Part shown: positions 25,963 through 35,857 of the stretch, piece by piece | Layout of the letters: every line of letters begins with the position of its first letter | Numbering within the stretch: the first letter of the stretch is position 1 | Source: Alkaliphilus transvaalensis ATCC 700919 | GTDB lineage: Bacteria; Bacillota; Clostridia; Peptostreptococcales; Natronincolaceae | Direction of reading: 5' to 3' | Assembly (NCBI RefSeq): GCF_000621485.1 | Contig: NZ_JHYF01000002.1 | Coordinates: 372,001 to 436,000, forward strand | Length of the DNA stretch: 64,000 nt | Translations under genes and position numbers: made by a program | The notes under the pieces: model-generated | What the model was told of the DNA's origin: nothing | The model's input: only the letters and a program-made list of their open reading frames with translations | Database searches by the model: none

Positions 25963-28449
25963 GTGCAGTCAAATCACATCATAGGTCAAGTAATCGTAGA
26001 TCAAAATAGCTACCAAACCGACAGAATATTTGACTATATTATCCCCACCAATCTACAGGGGGAGATCTGTGTAGGGATGAGGGTGATCGTTCCCTTTGGA
26101 AAAGGAAATAAACGACTTGAGGCTTATGTCTTAAATATAGAAGAGAAGGTTGTTGACACTTCTACCCATAAGGAAATGATAGAGGCGATAGATTATGAAC
26201 CCATTTTAACAGAGGATCAAATTAAGATGATTCTGTGGATGAAAAACAAGTACCTATGTAAATACATAGAAGCAATTCATTGTCTTATACCAGCGGGTAT
26301 TGTACAAAAAGAACGAAAAATCATTAAGTTAATGAAGTCAAACTGGAGAGATTTAGTTTCTTCAATACAGAGTAAACAGAGATCAATTTTAGAAGTACTA
26401 GAGGCCGAAGGGGGATCTCAATTTTTAGAGGTTATTGAAAAAAGTCTAGATTTTAAGGAAATTTACTCAGCTATTAAAAATTTGGCACAGGAAAAAATCA
26501 TAGAAATTGAGTTTGATTTAACTTCAAGGGTAAAAGTAAAAACAGAAGAATATCTACAGCTTACAATTGACGAAGAAGGTTTAGTAGGTGCAATAAAGCA
26601 TTTAAAGTCGGCTAAAAAGCAAGGCGAAATACTAGTGTTTTTACAAGAAAAGGGAAGGTACCCCTTGGCAACTCTAATAAAAGAACTAAATACTTCTAGA
26701 GCACCTATTAAGGCGCTAGTAGAGAAGGGGTACGTAGAGATATTAGAAGAGGTGGTTAATCGAAATCCCTTTAATAACTTAGAAATTAAAGCCTTTCCTA
26801 AGCTTAAGCCTTCTGAAGAACAACAGCTAGTAATGGATAAAATAATTAAAACCATCCATGAAGAAGAACCTAAAACCTTTCTAATTCACGGTGTAACAGG
26901 TAGTGGAAAAACCGAAATTTATCTTCGCTTAATGGAGGAAGTAATTGCCCGAGGAAAGCAGGGAATTGTACTAGTTCCAGAAATATCCTTAACCCCCCAA
27001 ACAGTAGAGCGGTTTAAGGGGAGGTTTGGGGAAGGAATTGCACTACTCCATAGTAGTCTATCTGAAGGAGAACGTTATGATGAATGGAGAAGAATTGCTA
27101 AGGGTGAAGTTAATATTGTCATCGGCGCTCGTTCTGCAGTTTTTGCACCTCTAAAGCACTTAGGGATGATCATCATAGATGAGGAACATGAAAATACTTA
27201 TAAATCGGAGCAAAATCCTAAATATCATGCCCACGAAATTGCAGCCTATCGAAGTGGAAATGAAGGTGCTATTGTGGTTTTAGGGTCTGCAACACCATCT
27301 TTGGAGAGTTATTATAAAGCAGAAACTGGTGAAATAGAATTAATGACCTTAACAAAGAGACCTTTACAGTCGAAATTGCCGATTGTGGAAATCGTCGACA
27401 TGAAAAAGGAGTTGGAGGAAGGGAATCAGGGAATATTAAGCAGGAGGCTAATGACGTTAATTAATGAAAATCTCCAAAGAAAAAAGCAAACAATATTGTT
27501 TTTAAATAGAAGGGGATTTTCAACCTTTGTATCCTGTAAGGGTTGCGGTCATGTGATTAAATGTAAGCATTGTGATATTTCAATGACCCTTCATATGCCC
27601 CAAAACCATCTAAAATGTCACTATTGTGGAGAAAAAAGCCTTAGTCCTTCTTGTTGCCCAGAATGTGGAAGCGAAACCATTAAGTTTATGGGGGCGGGGA
27701 CTCAAAAACTAGAAAAAATGATTGCTGATCTGTTTCCAACAGCTTCCATTGCTCGACTAGATATGGACTCAACAAGTCAAAAGGGCTCCCATCAAAAAAT
27801 ACTAGGGAGTTTTAGAAATGGTGAGATTGATATATTAATTGGAACCCAAATGATCTCTAAGGGTTTAGACTTTCCTAATGTAACCCTTGTGGGGATTATT
27901 TCTGTAGATTCAACCCTAAACCTGCCAGATTTTAGAGGGGCTGAAAAGACCTTTCAATTGGTTACTCAGGTGGCAGGAAGAGCCGGAAGAGGGATGGAAG
28001 AAGGATTGGTGATACTACAAACCTTTGATCCCCATCACTATAGTATTCAAACAGCCTCTAAGCATAACTATTTAGATTTTTATCAAGAAGAATTAATGAT
28101 TAGAAGGGAATTTGAATATCCTCCCTTTTCTAATTTAATCACCATTAATTTTAGTGGATCAAATGAGAAAGAAGTTTCATCCTATGCTGAAAAAATGGCT
28201 GCCATGATGAAATATGTTTTAAAGGGAAAGGGATGTAGTAAAATTAATGATGTTTTATTAGGTCCAAATGAATCGATTATCACAAGAATAAATCAAAAAT
28301 ATCGTTTTCAAATTATACTAAAGGACCAAGAAATTGAATATAACCTACTAAAGGGGATCGTTAAGTACTTTTTTATACAGCATAGACAAAAATATGTTCC
28401 TAGAACAATTACAGTTAGCATTGACACTAACCCATACAACATGATGTAA
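25963..28449 (+). CDS. priA: Primosomal protein N' (replication restart helicase)
   Basis: About 828 residues. PriA rebuilds stalled replication forks. The N-terminal DNA-binding domain begins [19 protein letters not shown]; helicase motifs are [14 protein letters not shown] (Walker A), DEEHENTYK (Walker B), GSATPS and the C-terminal AGRAGRG. Two zinc sites lie in [13 protein letters not shown] and [24 protein letters not shown] lies 8 bases before GTG 25963; the GTG at 25954 overlaps that site. def and fmt follow, the usual cluster. Confidence 0.95.
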   Translation: MQSNHIIGQVIVDQNSYQTDRIFDYIIPTNLQGEICVGMRVIVPFGKGNKRLEAYVLNIEEKVVDTSTHKEMIEAIDYEPILTEDQIKMILWMKNKYLCKYIEAIHCLIPAGIVQKERKIIKLMKSNWRDLVSSIQSKQRSILEVLEAEGGSQFLEVIEKSLDFKEIYSAIKNLAQEKIIEIEFDLTSRVKVKTEEYLQLTIDEEGLVGAIKHLKSAKKQGEILVFLQEKGRYPLATLIKELNTSRAPIKALVEKGYVEILEEVVNRNPFNNLEIKAFPKLKPSEEQQLVMDKIIKTIHEEEPKTFLIHGVTGSGKTEIYLRLMEEVIARGKQGIVLVPEISLTPQTVERFKGRFGEGIALLHSSLSEGERYDEWRRIAKGEVNIVIGARSAVFAPLKHLGMIIIDEEHENTYKSEQNPKYHAHEIAAYRSGNEGAIVVLGSATPSLESYYKAETGEIELMTLTKRPLQSKLPIVEIVDMKKELEEGNQGILSRRLMTLINENLQRKKQTILFLNRRGFSTFVSCKGCGHVIKCKHCDISMTLHMPQNHLKCHYCGEKSLSPSCCPECGSETIKFMGAGTQKLEKMIADLFPTASIARLDMDSTSQKGSHQKILGSFRNGEIDILIGTQMISKGLDFPNVTLVGIISVDSTLNLPDFRGAEKTFQLVTQVAGRAGRGMEEGLVILQTFDPHHYSIQTASKHNYLDFYQEELMIRREFEYPPFSNLITINFSGSNEKEVSSYAEKMAAMMKYVLKGKGCSKINDVLLGPNESIITRINQKYRFQIILKDQEIEYNLLKGIVKYFFIQHRQKYVPRTITVSIDTNPYNMM

Positions 28450-28466
28450 GTAAGGAGGAAAAATAT

Positions 28467-28913
28467 ATGGCAATTAGAATAATAAGAAAAGATGATGACC
28501 CAGTATTAAGAAAGAAATCAAAGGTGGTAGAAAAAATAGATGAAAAAATCCACATCCTTTTAGATGATATGGCAGAAACCATGTATTATGCTGATGGGGT
28601 TGGGTTAGCTGCGCCACAAATAGGTATTTTAAAGCGTATTATTGTTATTGATATTGGTGAGGGCTTAGTAGAAATAATTAATCCAGAAATGATTGAAGAG
28701 AAGGGGACCCAAACAGATGCAGAAGGTTGTTTAAGTTTGCCTGGGGCTTCTGGTGAAGTAACTAGACCTAAAACGGTAAAGGTTAAGGGTCTTGATCGAA
28801 ATGGAAATGAGATTATCGTTGAAGGAACTGATTTTATGGCAAGGGCATTATGCCATGAAATAGATCATTTAAATGGAGTGCTATTTATAGATCTAATTGA
28901 GGAAAGGGGGTAA
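28467..28913 (+). CDS. def: Peptide deformylase
   Basis: 148 residues. It removes the formyl group from the initiating methionine of nascent proteins. The three active-site motifs are [18 protein letters not shown] (metal-binding Cys) and CHEIDHLNG (HExxH). AAGGAGG precedes the ATG. It forms a natural pair with fmt, 10 bases downstream. Confidence 0.97.
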   Translation: MAIRIIRKDDDPVLRKKSKVVEKIDEKIHILLDDMAETMYYADGVGLAAPQIGILKRIIVIDIGEGLVEIINPEMIEEKGTQTDAEGCLSLPGASGEVTRPKTVKVKGLDRNGNEIIVEGTDFMARALCHEIDHLNGVLFIDLIEERG

Positions 28914-28923
28914 AGATCAGTAA

Positions 28924-29868
28924 ATGAGAGTTATATATATGGGAACGCCAGATTTTGCTGTCCCTTGTCTACAGAAAATCATTGAAAAAGAACATGAAGT
29001 TGTAGCTGTCTTTACACAACCTGATAAACCTAAAGGCAGGGGAAACAAGATGACAATGCCTCCAGTAAAGGAATTGGCTTTGGAGCACAACATCGCTGTT
29101 TATCAACCTAACAAGATTAAGACCCCAGAAATGGTGGAGCTAATAAGGGATTTAGAACCACAAATTATTATTGTCGTAGCCTACGGGCATTTGTTGTCTA
29201 AAGAAATTTTAGATATACCCCCCTTTGGATGCATTAATGTACATGCTTCATTACTTCCAAAATATCGAGGCGCTGCTCCAATTAATTGGGCTATCATTAA
29301 TGGAGAAGAGGTTACAGGTAATACAACGATGTATATGGATGTAGGGATGGATACAGGGGATATCATTTTAAAGGATTCCCTAACAATTGGTGAAGATGAG
29401 ACTGCAGGTGAACTTCATGATCGTCTTTCAATAATGGGAGCAGACTTACTTTTAAATACGATAGATTTAATCGAAAGAGGAGAAGTAGAAAGACAAAAGC
29501 AAAATGATGAAGAAGCTACATATGCCCCAATCATGAACAAAGAATTAGGTAACATTGATTGGAATAAAAGTGCTTTCGAAATAAAGAACTTGATAAGGGG
29601 TACCAATCCGTGGCCTTCAGCATTTACAACCTATCAAGATAAGACTATGAAAATCTGGAAAAGTCGTGTCGAGAAGATAGATGAAACATACCCAGCAGGA
29701 AAAATTATTAGAGTTACTAAAGAAGAAGTATTTGTTGGTACGGGAAAGGACATGCTAGTAATACAAGAATTACAGTTTAGTGGTGGCAAGCGTCTTTCTG
29801 TTAAGGATTTTTTAGTTGGTAATCATATTGATGAAGATGTTATTTTAGGAGAGGATTACAATTTATAA
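28924..29868 (+). CDS. fmt: Methionyl-tRNA formyltransferase
   Basis: 314 residues. It formylates Met-tRNA before initiation. VIYMGTPDFAVPCL opens the Rossmann formyltransferase domain; HASLLPKYRGAAPINWAI holds the catalytic His and MDVGMDTGDII follows. The C-terminal domain (about 207-314) is a beta-barrel for tRNA contact. It overlaps nothing; the downstream DUF116 reading may begin within its last codons. Confidence 0.96.
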   Translation: MRVIYMGTPDFAVPCLQKIIEKEHEVVAVFTQPDKPKGRGNKMTMPPVKELALEHNIAVYQPNKIKTPEMVELIRDLEPQIIIVVAYGHLLSKEILDIPPFGCINVHASLLPKYRGAAPINWAIINGEEVTGNTTMYMDVGMDTGDIILKDSLTIGEDETAGELHDRLSIMGADLLLNTIDLIERGEVERQKQNDEEATYAPIMNKELGNIDWNKSAFEIKNLIRGTNPWPSAFTTYQDKTMKIWKSRVEKIDETYPAGKIIRVTKEEVFVGTGKDMLVIQELQFSGGKRLSVKDFLVGNHIDEDVILGEDYNL

Positions 29869-29911
29869 TCAAACCCTTACTCAAGATAAAACTGAAAAAA
29901 AGTTTGTATTT

Positions 29912-30631
29912 ATGCTTGTAACCCTTCTTGGGATTGTTGCACTACTCATTGGTGGACTAATTATTATTTCGCTACAAAATCATCTTGATGTTTTTAGAGT
30001 AGTGATATTGGCCCTACTATTTTTTCTTTTATTGATCGGTTTGTTAATTGCTACTACAATACTATCAATTATGCTGTTATGGTATAATAATAGTATACCA
30101 AAACCATTAATGAAGATTGTGGAATTTACTATTCCTTTACTCTACCCTATAATGGTAGTGGTGGGTAAAGGTCTAAAAATTGAGAAAAATACCATAAGAA
30201 GAGCCTATACCCTTATAAATAATAAGCTGGTTATGGCTACTAGCTACAACCTAAAGGGGGAAGCTATTTTGGTCTTAACCCCCCATTGTCTTCAAAAATC
30301 CTTTTGCCCCCATAAAATTACCCATAAAGTAGAAAACTGTAAAAGATGTGGGTTGTGTAGTGTCGATCAGTTAATTGGCTTAAAGGAAAAGTATGGGATA
30401 AACTTTATTGTTGTAACTGGTGGAACCTTGGCTAGAAAGATGATTATGGAGCTAAGGCCAAAGGCAATTGTAGCAATTGCATGTGAAAGGGATTTAGTTG
30501 GTGGATTAATGGATGTAAAGAAAGTGCCTATTATCGCAGTCATTAATCAAAGACCAGAGGGCCCTTGCATTAATACAAATGTAGACATTAAAGAAGTTGA
30601 AAGAGCAGTATGTCATTTTATAAAGGAGTGA
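29912..30631 (+). CDS. DUF116 membrane protein
   Basis: 239 residues from the ATG used here. Two helices at the N-terminus (residues about 2-60) precede a cytosolic domain with a Cys/His cluster HCLQKSFCPHKITHKVENCKRCGLC (seen as CPHK and CKRCGLC) and AIACERDLVGG. This matches DUF116, a family of unknown function that follows fmt in Clostridia; a metal centre is likely. The ATG has no clear ribosome site. The frame stays open upstream to 29849 and TAGGAGAGG lies at about 29846-29854, so a non-AUG start near 29861 is possible. Confidence 0.8.
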   Translation: MLVTLLGIVALLIGGLIIISLQNHLDVFRVVILALLFFLLLIGLLIATTILSIMLLWYNNSIPKPLMKIVEFTIPLLYPIMVVVGKGLKIEKNTIRRAYTLINNKLVMATSYNLKGEAILVLTPHCLQKSFCPHKITHKVENCKRCGLCSVDQLIGLKEKYGINFIVVTGGTLARKMIMELRPKAIVAIACERDLVGGLMDVKKVPIIAVINQRPEGPCINTNVDIKEVERAVCHFIKE

Positions 30632-30635
30632 TATT

Positions 30636-31325
30636 ATGTTTCCATTTTTCATGTATGATCATACAATTTTTATATTAATACCTGCAATGATCTTTGCTTT
30701 ATACGCTCAAGGAAAAGTTAAAAGTGCCTTTAATCAATATTTAAGAGTTCAAACAAGAAAAGGTTATCGTGGTTACGATGTTGCTAGAGCAATACTAGAC
30801 AAAAATGGTCTACGAGATGTACCGGTGGAATTAGTAAATGGACAATTATCAGATCATTATGATCCAAGAAGTAAAAAGGTTAGATTATCCAGTGAAGTCT
30901 ATAACGGTAGTTCTATTGCATCTATCAGTGTTGCCGCCCACGAAGTTGGTCATGCACTACAACATGCCCACGGTTATGCACCATTAGCTTTAAGAAGTGC
31001 TATTTTACCTATTTCAAGCTTTGGCTCTCGGGCAGCCTGGTTCTTTGTAATCGGTGGGATCATTTTAGGGGCCCCAGGTCTTGCAGATTTAGGAATTTTA
31101 CTATTTGGAGCTGCAGTTGCCTTTACAGCAATTACCCTGCCAGTTGAATTTAACGCCAGCAGTAGAGCGATGAGACTATTAGATGAATTTGGTTTTATTA
31201 CACAAGAGGAATACAAACCAGCTAAAAAAGTATTAAATGCAGCAGCCCTAACCTATGTGGCAGCTATGGCTACAGCTGTAGCTCAATTGATTAGATTGAT
31301 TATGATTCGAAATAGGAGAAGGTAA
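30636..31325 (+). CDS. YugP-type membrane zinc metallopeptidase
   Basis: 229 residues. The zinc motif AAHEVGHALQHAHGY (HExxH) lies near residue 105, after an N-terminal helix and before two or three further helices; VELVNGQLSDHYDPRSKKVRLS is the conserved stretch before it. The family (YugP) is widespread in Firmicutes and its substrates are unknown. AAGGAG precedes the ATG, and it follows the DUF116 gene after 4 bases, so they are co-transcribed. Confidence 0.9.
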   Translation: MFPFFMYDHTIFILIPAMIFALYAQGKVKSAFNQYLRVQTRKGYRGYDVARAILDKNGLRDVPVELVNGQLSDHYDPRSKKVRLSSEVYNGSSIASISVAAHEVGHALQHAHGYAPLALRSAILPISSFGSRAAWFFVIGGIILGAPGLADLGILLFGAAVAFTAITLPVEFNASSRAMRLLDEFGFITQEEYKPAKKVLNAAALTYVAAMATAVAQLIRLIMIRNRRR

Positions 31326-31386
31326 AATTAATAAATAGGTAAAAAAACTAGATAAATAGAATCATCAAGTAAGTTTACTTTTTTCT

Positions 31387-31424
31387 GGACCCAAATATGA
31401 CTCTTTCGTATTTGGGTCCTTTTA
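31387..31424 (+). terminator. Terminator after the YugP-like gene
   Basis: GGACCCAAATA / TATTTGGGTCC perfect 11-bp stem, 11-base loop, then TTTTATG. It ends the priA-to-yugP transcription unit. Confidence 0.88.
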
Positions 31425-31790
31425 TGTGATGGCGGAAGAGCAACTTAGGTTGAAAATAAATATTAGAAAGTATATAATATTATTAAGTTTTTAAATATAC
31501 AAACTATACTAAAAATTCATAAGTATGTCTCTTCGAGTCGAAATATCTAAGGATTAAGATCTATGATATGAGACCGATAGGGTAAGGTTGGAAACGATTG
31601 TACCTCCCAGTGTGGAAAGAAGAGATTGTAGTGGGAAAAAATTAGAATAATGTCTATTTTTAGCTAAGTTATTAAAGTTTATTTAGTCTAAAAATGACTG
31701 TTGTCCTAGTTTCCTTAGCTATGATCAAAACCTTCTTTTTAATAAACTGCTGGGAAGTATTTAAAGTTTATTAATAAAGGAGGATTTATT
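31425..31790 (+). promoter_or_regulatory. Long, possibly structured leader before the P5C dehydrogenase gene
   Basis: A weak promoter (TTAAGT, 16 bases, TATACT near 31504) could start an RNA of about 280 bases. Between 31527 and 31640 the base composition rises and pairings can be drawn: GTCTC / GAGAC closing two small hairpins (TTCG/CGAA and ATCT/AGAT), then GGTA / TACC and CCCA / TGGG. TAAAGTTTATT occurs twice further down. I cannot match it to a known riboswitch. Confidence 0.4.
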
Positions 31791-33416
31791 ATGTCTAATG
31801 CTTTTTTTACAGTAAAGAAACCATTGAATGAACCAATTTTATCTTATTTACAGGGTAGCCCAGAAAGAATTTCTCTTAAAGGAAAATTAAAAGAGTTAAA
31901 GGAACAAAGAATTGACATCCCTGTAATAATCGGAGGAAAAGAGATTTATACTGGTAATACTAAGGAGTGTGTTATTCCTCATAATAACAAACATGTTTTA
32001 GCTACCTATCACCTTGCCGGGGAAAAAGAAATAAAACTAGCAATAGAGGCTGCACGATTAGCCAAGAAAGAGTGGGAGTCGGTTTCTTGGCAGCATCGAG
32101 GAGCAATCTTTTTAAAGGCAGCAGAGTTACTATCAGGTTCTTGGAGGACAACTTTAAATGCAGCTACAATGTTAGGACAAAGTAAAACCGTTTATCAAGC
32201 AGAAATTGATTCTGCCTGTGAATTGATTGATTTCTTAAGATTTAATACATACTTCATGTCTGAAATTTACACAGATCAACCAATATCCACTAATGACAAT
32301 TGGAATAGGCTAGAATATAGACCTTTAGAAGGTTTTGTCCTTGCAGTTTCTCCCTTTAATTTTACAGCTATAGGGGGAAATTTACCAGTAGCTCCAGCCA
32401 TCATGGGGAATACGGTATTATGGAAGCCGTCTGGCGCTGCAGTTTATTCTAATTATTTTGTTATGAAGCTATTACAAGAGGCAGGTCTACCGGATGGTGT
32501 AATTAACTTTATCCCATCATCAGGGAATTTACTAGGAGATGTGGTATTTAATCATCAAGAACTGGCAGGCGTACACTTTACCGGCTCGACACAGGTTTTT
32601 AACACCATGTGGAAAACCATCGGGAATAATATTGAAAAATATAATAGCTACCCTAAAATAGTTGGAGAAACAGGTGGAAAGGACTTTATATTTGCCCATA
32701 AAGATGCTAACGTTGAGCAATTGGTAACAGCTTTAATAAGGGGGGCCTTCGAATACCAAGGTCAAAAGTGTTCAGCTGCATCAAGAGCTTATATTTCAGC
32801 TCAGCTTTGGGAAGAAGTTAGAGGGGTTTTGATTAAAGAAGCCAGCACCATCAACGTAGGAAATGTAGAAGATTTCAGTAACTTTATGGGGGCAGTAATT
32901 GACCAGAAGGCCTATGACAAAATAAAAGGCTATATAGAATATGCAAAGGCTTCGGATCAAGCAGAAATAATATTAGGGGGGCGTTGTGATGATAGCTTAG
33001 GCTATTTTATAGAGCCAACAATTATATTAACGACAGACCCCCACTTTAAAACAATGACAGAAGAAATATTTGGGCCTGTACTAACGCTTTATGTATATAA
33101 GGAAGAAGACTTTGAAGAGACCCTAGATATTTGTAATTCCTCAACAATATATGGTTTAACGGGAGCAATCTTTTCTCAAGATCGTGGAGCTTTAATAAAA
33201 ATGGAAGCGCATCTACGTAATGCAGCTGGAAACTTCTATATAAACGATAAGCCTACTGGTGCTGTAGTTGGACAACAACCCTTTGGAGGTAGTCGTAAAT
33301 CTGGTACAAATGACAAAGCAGGAAGTAAATTAAATCTTTTAAGATGGATGAATCCAAGAACAATAAAAGAAACCTTTAACCCACCTACTAACTACAGATA
33401 TCCTTATATGGGTTAA
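31791..33416 (+). CDS. pruA: L-glutamate gamma-semialdehyde (1-pyrroline-5-carboxylate) dehydrogenase
   Basis: 541 residues. It oxidises glutamate semialdehyde, from proline or ornithine breakdown, to glutamate with NAD. Visible are LAVSPFNFTAIGGNLPVAP, the NAD-site Glu in VGETGGKDF, the catalytic Cys in YQGQKCSAASRAY, and EEIFGPVLTLYVY; length and the C-terminal GGSRKSGTNDKAG fit the P5C dehydrogenase group. AAGGAGG precedes the ATG. No proline dehydrogenase or ornithine aminotransferase is adjacent. It interrupts an otherwise conserved gene order. Confidence 0.9.
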   Translation: MSNAFFTVKKPLNEPILSYLQGSPERISLKGKLKELKEQRIDIPVIIGGKEIYTGNTKECVIPHNNKHVLATYHLAGEKEIKLAIEAARLAKKEWESVSWQHRGAIFLKAAELLSGSWRTTLNAATMLGQSKTVYQAEIDSACELIDFLRFNTYFMSEIYTDQPISTNDNWNRLEYRPLEGFVLAVSPFNFTAIGGNLPVAPAIMGNTVLWKPSGAAVYSNYFVMKLLQEAGLPDGVINFIPSSGNLLGDVVFNHQELAGVHFTGSTQVFNTMWKTIGNNIEKYNSYPKIVGETGGKDFIFAHKDANVEQLVTALIRGAFEYQGQKCSAASRAYISAQLWEEVRGVLIKEASTINVGNVEDFSNFMGAVIDQKAYDKIKGYIEYAKASDQAEIILGGRCDDSLGYFIEPTIILTTDPHFKTMTEEIFGPVLTLYVYKEEDFEETLDICNSSTIYGLTGAIFSQDRGALIKMEAHLRNAAGNFYINDKPTGAVVGQQPFGGSRKSGTNDKAGSKLNLLRWMNPRTIKETFNPPTNYRYPYMG

Positions 33417-33460
33417 AGGGGTAGTAATCCTTAATATAACAACTACATAATTGTTTTTAG

Positions 33461-33503
33461 AAAAGGTTACAGCCTATCATACCTAGGTGGTAGCCTTTTT
33501 CTT
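33461..33503 (+). terminator. Terminator after pruA
   Basis: AAAAGGTTACAGCCTA / TAGGTGGTAGCCTTTT, a stem of about 16 bp with mismatches or G-U pairs, then TTCTTTTC. Confidence 0.75.
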
Positions 33504-33521
33504 TTCAAGCTCTTCAAATTG

Positions 33522-33542
33522 TTACGTCAGACAAATACGTAA
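33522..33542. promoter_or_regulatory. Upstream inverted repeat, possible second operator
   Basis: TTACGT (33522-33527) and ACGTAA (33537-33542), 9 bases apart, about 35 bases before the -35 box of the GntR-ABC operon. Confidence 0.4.
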
Positions 33543-33574
33543 ATAAATAAATTTTAAAAAATTTGGAAAATCTA

Positions 33575-33616
33575 TTGACGAAAACCTTAATTACGTATAT
33601 ACTTAATTACATAAGT
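33575..33616 (+). promoter_or_regulatory. Promoter and overlapping operator of the GntR-ABC operon
   Basis: TTGACG (33575-33580), 17 bases, TATACT (33598-33603). An inverted repeat ACTTA-N6-TAAGT (33601-33616) overlaps the -10 box and the start point. YtrA-type GntR proteins usually repress their own operons through such sites. Confidence 0.7.
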
Positions 33617-33647
33617 AACTAACCAATTAAGAGGGGAGGTTCTAAAG

Positions 33648-34016
33648 TTGTTATTAAATTTTGAAAGTGAAAAACCAATTTATCTTCAACTGGCAGAAGC
33701 AATAGAAGATGATATCCTTCGAGGGATATTTGAAGAAGAACAGCAAATTATTTCAACAACAGAAATCTCAGTAAATTTTAAAATAAACCCTGCTACAGCC
33801 GGAAAAGGTGTTAATTTGCTTGTGGATGAAGGAATACTTTATAAAAAGAGGGGTGTGGGTATGTTTGTTTCTTCTGGAGCAAAAGAAAAAATACTTACGA
33901 AACGAAAAGAAAGATTTTATGAGGACTTTATTGTTAGATTGCTAGAAGAAGCTGAAAAACTTAAAATAGCCAAGCATGAAGTCATTAATATGATAGAAGG
34001 GAGCAACGAAAAATGA
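33648..34016 (+). CDS. GntR-family regulator, YtrA subfamily
   Basis: 122 residues: a winged helix-turn-helix (residues about 10-75: PIYLQLAEAIEDDIL, TEISVNFKINPATAGKGVNLLVDEGILYKKRGVGMFV) and a short C-terminal helical tail for dimerisation, without a large ligand domain. This size and the ABC genes behind it are typical of YtrA regulators that respond to cell-envelope stress. The start is TTG at 33648 after GGGGAGG. It overlaps the next gene by 4 bases (ATGA). Confidence 0.88.
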   Translation: MLLNFESEKPIYLQLAEAIEDDILRGIFEEEQQIISTTEISVNFKINPATAGKGVNLLVDEGILYKKRGVGMFVSSGAKEKILTKRKERFYEDFIVRLLEEAEKLKIAKHEVINMIEGSNEK

Positions 34017-34867
34017 GTACAATTGAAATAAAGGGAATATCAAAAATCTATGGTGATACAAAGGCATTAAGCGATATTAATTTAACGATAGAAGAAAATA
34101 AAATATACGGGCTTTTAGGGAGAAATGGAGCAGGAAAAACAACCCTACTCAATTTAATAACCAATAGAATATTTCCCACAACAGGAAGGATCAGTATTGA
34201 TGGTGGAGTCGTATTAGAAAATGATGAAGCGCTATCTAATGTGTTTTATATGATGGAAAAAAATCTATATCCAGAAGGATTAAAGGTAAAAGAGATTTTT
34301 AATTGGACTAAAGAGTTCTACCCACTATTTAACCATAACTATGCTAATTCTCTTGCAGAAAAATTTGAGCTAAATATTAATAAAAAAGTAAAGCAACTAT
34401 CTACAGGTTATACTTCTATTTTTAAGGTAATTATTGCTTTAGCTTCAAATGCAAAAATTATTATATTAGATGAACCAGTATTAGGTCTTGATGCCTATCA
34501 TCGAGAAATGCTCTATAAAGAAATTCTGACTAATTATATAGAATCACCAAAAACAATTATTATCTCCACTCATTTAATAGAAGAAATTTCAGATATATTA
34601 GAAGAAGTTTTAATTATCAAAGAAGGAAAACTAATTGTTAAAGATTCAGTAGAAAATTTACTTTCATCAGCCTACAAAATCTCTGGAGAAGCCTCAAGGG
34701 TAGACCAATATATAAAAGGACTGACTTATATTGGGGAAGAAACAATTGGTAAGTTTAAATCCGTTACTATCCTTGATAAAAAACGAAATGAAGCCCTTGC
34801 AAAGGAATTAGAATTAGATTTTAGTAAGGCGGAGCTTCAAAAACTATTTATTAGCTTAACTAATTAG
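34013..34867 (+). CDS. ABC transporter ATP-binding protein
   Basis: 284 residues. Walker A GLLGRNGAGKTTLLN (residues about 33-47), a signature loop LSTGYTS instead of the standard LSGGQ, and Walker B IIILDEPVLGLDA are visible, then a C-terminal extension of about 80 residues. YtrB-like ATPases of such operons have similar deviating signatures. The partner is the membrane protein encoded next. The exported or sensed compound is unknown. Confidence 0.88.
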   Translation: MSTIEIKGISKIYGDTKALSDINLTIEENKIYGLLGRNGAGKTTLLNLITNRIFPTTGRISIDGGVVLENDEALSNVFYMMEKNLYPEGLKVKEIFNWTKEFYPLFNHNYANSLAEKFELNINKKVKQLSTGYTSIFKVIIALASNAKIIILDEPVLGLDAYHREMLYKEILTNYIESPKTIIISTHLIEEISDILEEVLIIKEGKLIVKDSVENLLSSAYKISGEASRVDQYIKGLTYIGEETIGKFKSVTILDKKRNEALAKELELDFSKAELQKLFISLTN

Positions 34868-34881
34868 AAGGAGGATTAATC

Positions 34882-35592
34882 ATGGAGAAGATGTTAAAGG
34901 TAGCAAAATATCAGCTAAGAGATCTTAGGAGCTCTATTTTCATATATTACTTGGCTATTATCTCAATAGGGCTTTTATTTATCACTGTAGCCATAAGAAA
35001 CCAACCTAGTGGCGAAACCCATTTTGGTGGGGCAACGTCCATCTTTATTTTTATAGTAGGTTTAAACTGTTTTAAAGGTAGCTTTAAATTTATGCAGGCT
35101 AATAATGTTTCGAGGAAATCCTTCCACCTAGGAACAATAATAGCGATTATTTCAATCTCAGCAATTATGAGTATCGTAGACATTGCCATAGATCATGTTC
35201 TATCCCAATATATTACGACTTCAGGAATGTTCGACCAAACTTATCGAGTTTATACTGGAAACTGGTTTTTATCTAAGGGCTTGTGGAATCTAGCGTTATA
35301 TACTTTTGCAACAAGTGCAGGTTACTTGATCACAATGATTTACTACAGAGCTAATACTTTGATGAAGGTAGTAACTTCTATTATTCCTATCGTAGTGATA
35401 ATGTTGTTTACCTATGCCAGTAGATTGACCAATGGATCTTTTGTCTTATCTATTCAGAAGTTTTTAGTGATGGCCCTTGGCTTAGGTGGTAGCCAAAATC
35501 CATTTGCAGCAGTTGTTACTTTTTCTATTGGTTCAATAATTATTTTGTCGATAGGATATCTATTAATCTTTAGAGCTCCTATAAAAGAATAG
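34882..35592 (+). CDS. ABC-2 type membrane protein (permease partner)
   Basis: 236 residues with about six hydrophobic helices (near 20-37, 50-63, 83-105, 140-155, 167-180 and 210-230). It is the last gene of the GntR-ATPase operon, 14 bases after the ATPase gene with GAAGGAGG before the ATG. The family is not certain; position and layout support the permease role. No soluble extracellular domain is visible. Confidence 0.72.
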   Translation: MEKMLKVAKYQLRDLRSSIFIYYLAIISIGLLFITVAIRNQPSGETHFGGATSIFIFIVGLNCFKGSFKFMQANNVSRKSFHLGTIIAIISISAIMSIVDIAIDHVLSQYITTSGMFDQTYRVYTGNWFLSKGLWNLALYTFATSAGYLITMIYYRANTLMKVVTSIIPIVVIMLFTYASRLTNGSFVLSIQKFLVMALGLGGSQNPFAAVVTFSIGSIIILSIGYLLIFRAPIKE

Positions 35593-35698
35593 TTAATAGT
35601 TTTAAAAAATTATTCATAATTTGAATTTGAATCAATAATTTTATTTTAAGTTATATTTATTTTAATTTATATATATTTGAATCTATAGACCAATTAGG

Positions 35699-35732
35699 AA
35701 AGTCTGCACCCCCAGTGCAGACTTTCCTTTTT
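35699..35732 (+). terminator. Terminator of the GntR-ABC operon
   Basis: AAAGTCTGCA / TGCAGACTTT, 7-base loop (CCCCCAG), then CCTTTTTC. Confidence 0.85.
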
Positions 35733-35857
35733 CACCACAATATTCAATTCTCCGCAAAAAAATCCTCAAAATAGGCTATAATATAAAGAACTTACAAATT
35801 CAACATTCCTTTACTTAAAAGTATTTGCTATACTTATTAAATAGGAGGTGGCTATTC

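Noticed and set aside
31560-31640. Sigma-54 promoter before pruA (TTGGAAACGATTGTA)
   Set aside because: The spacing between GG and the expected GC is wrong, so it is not a -24/-12 element.
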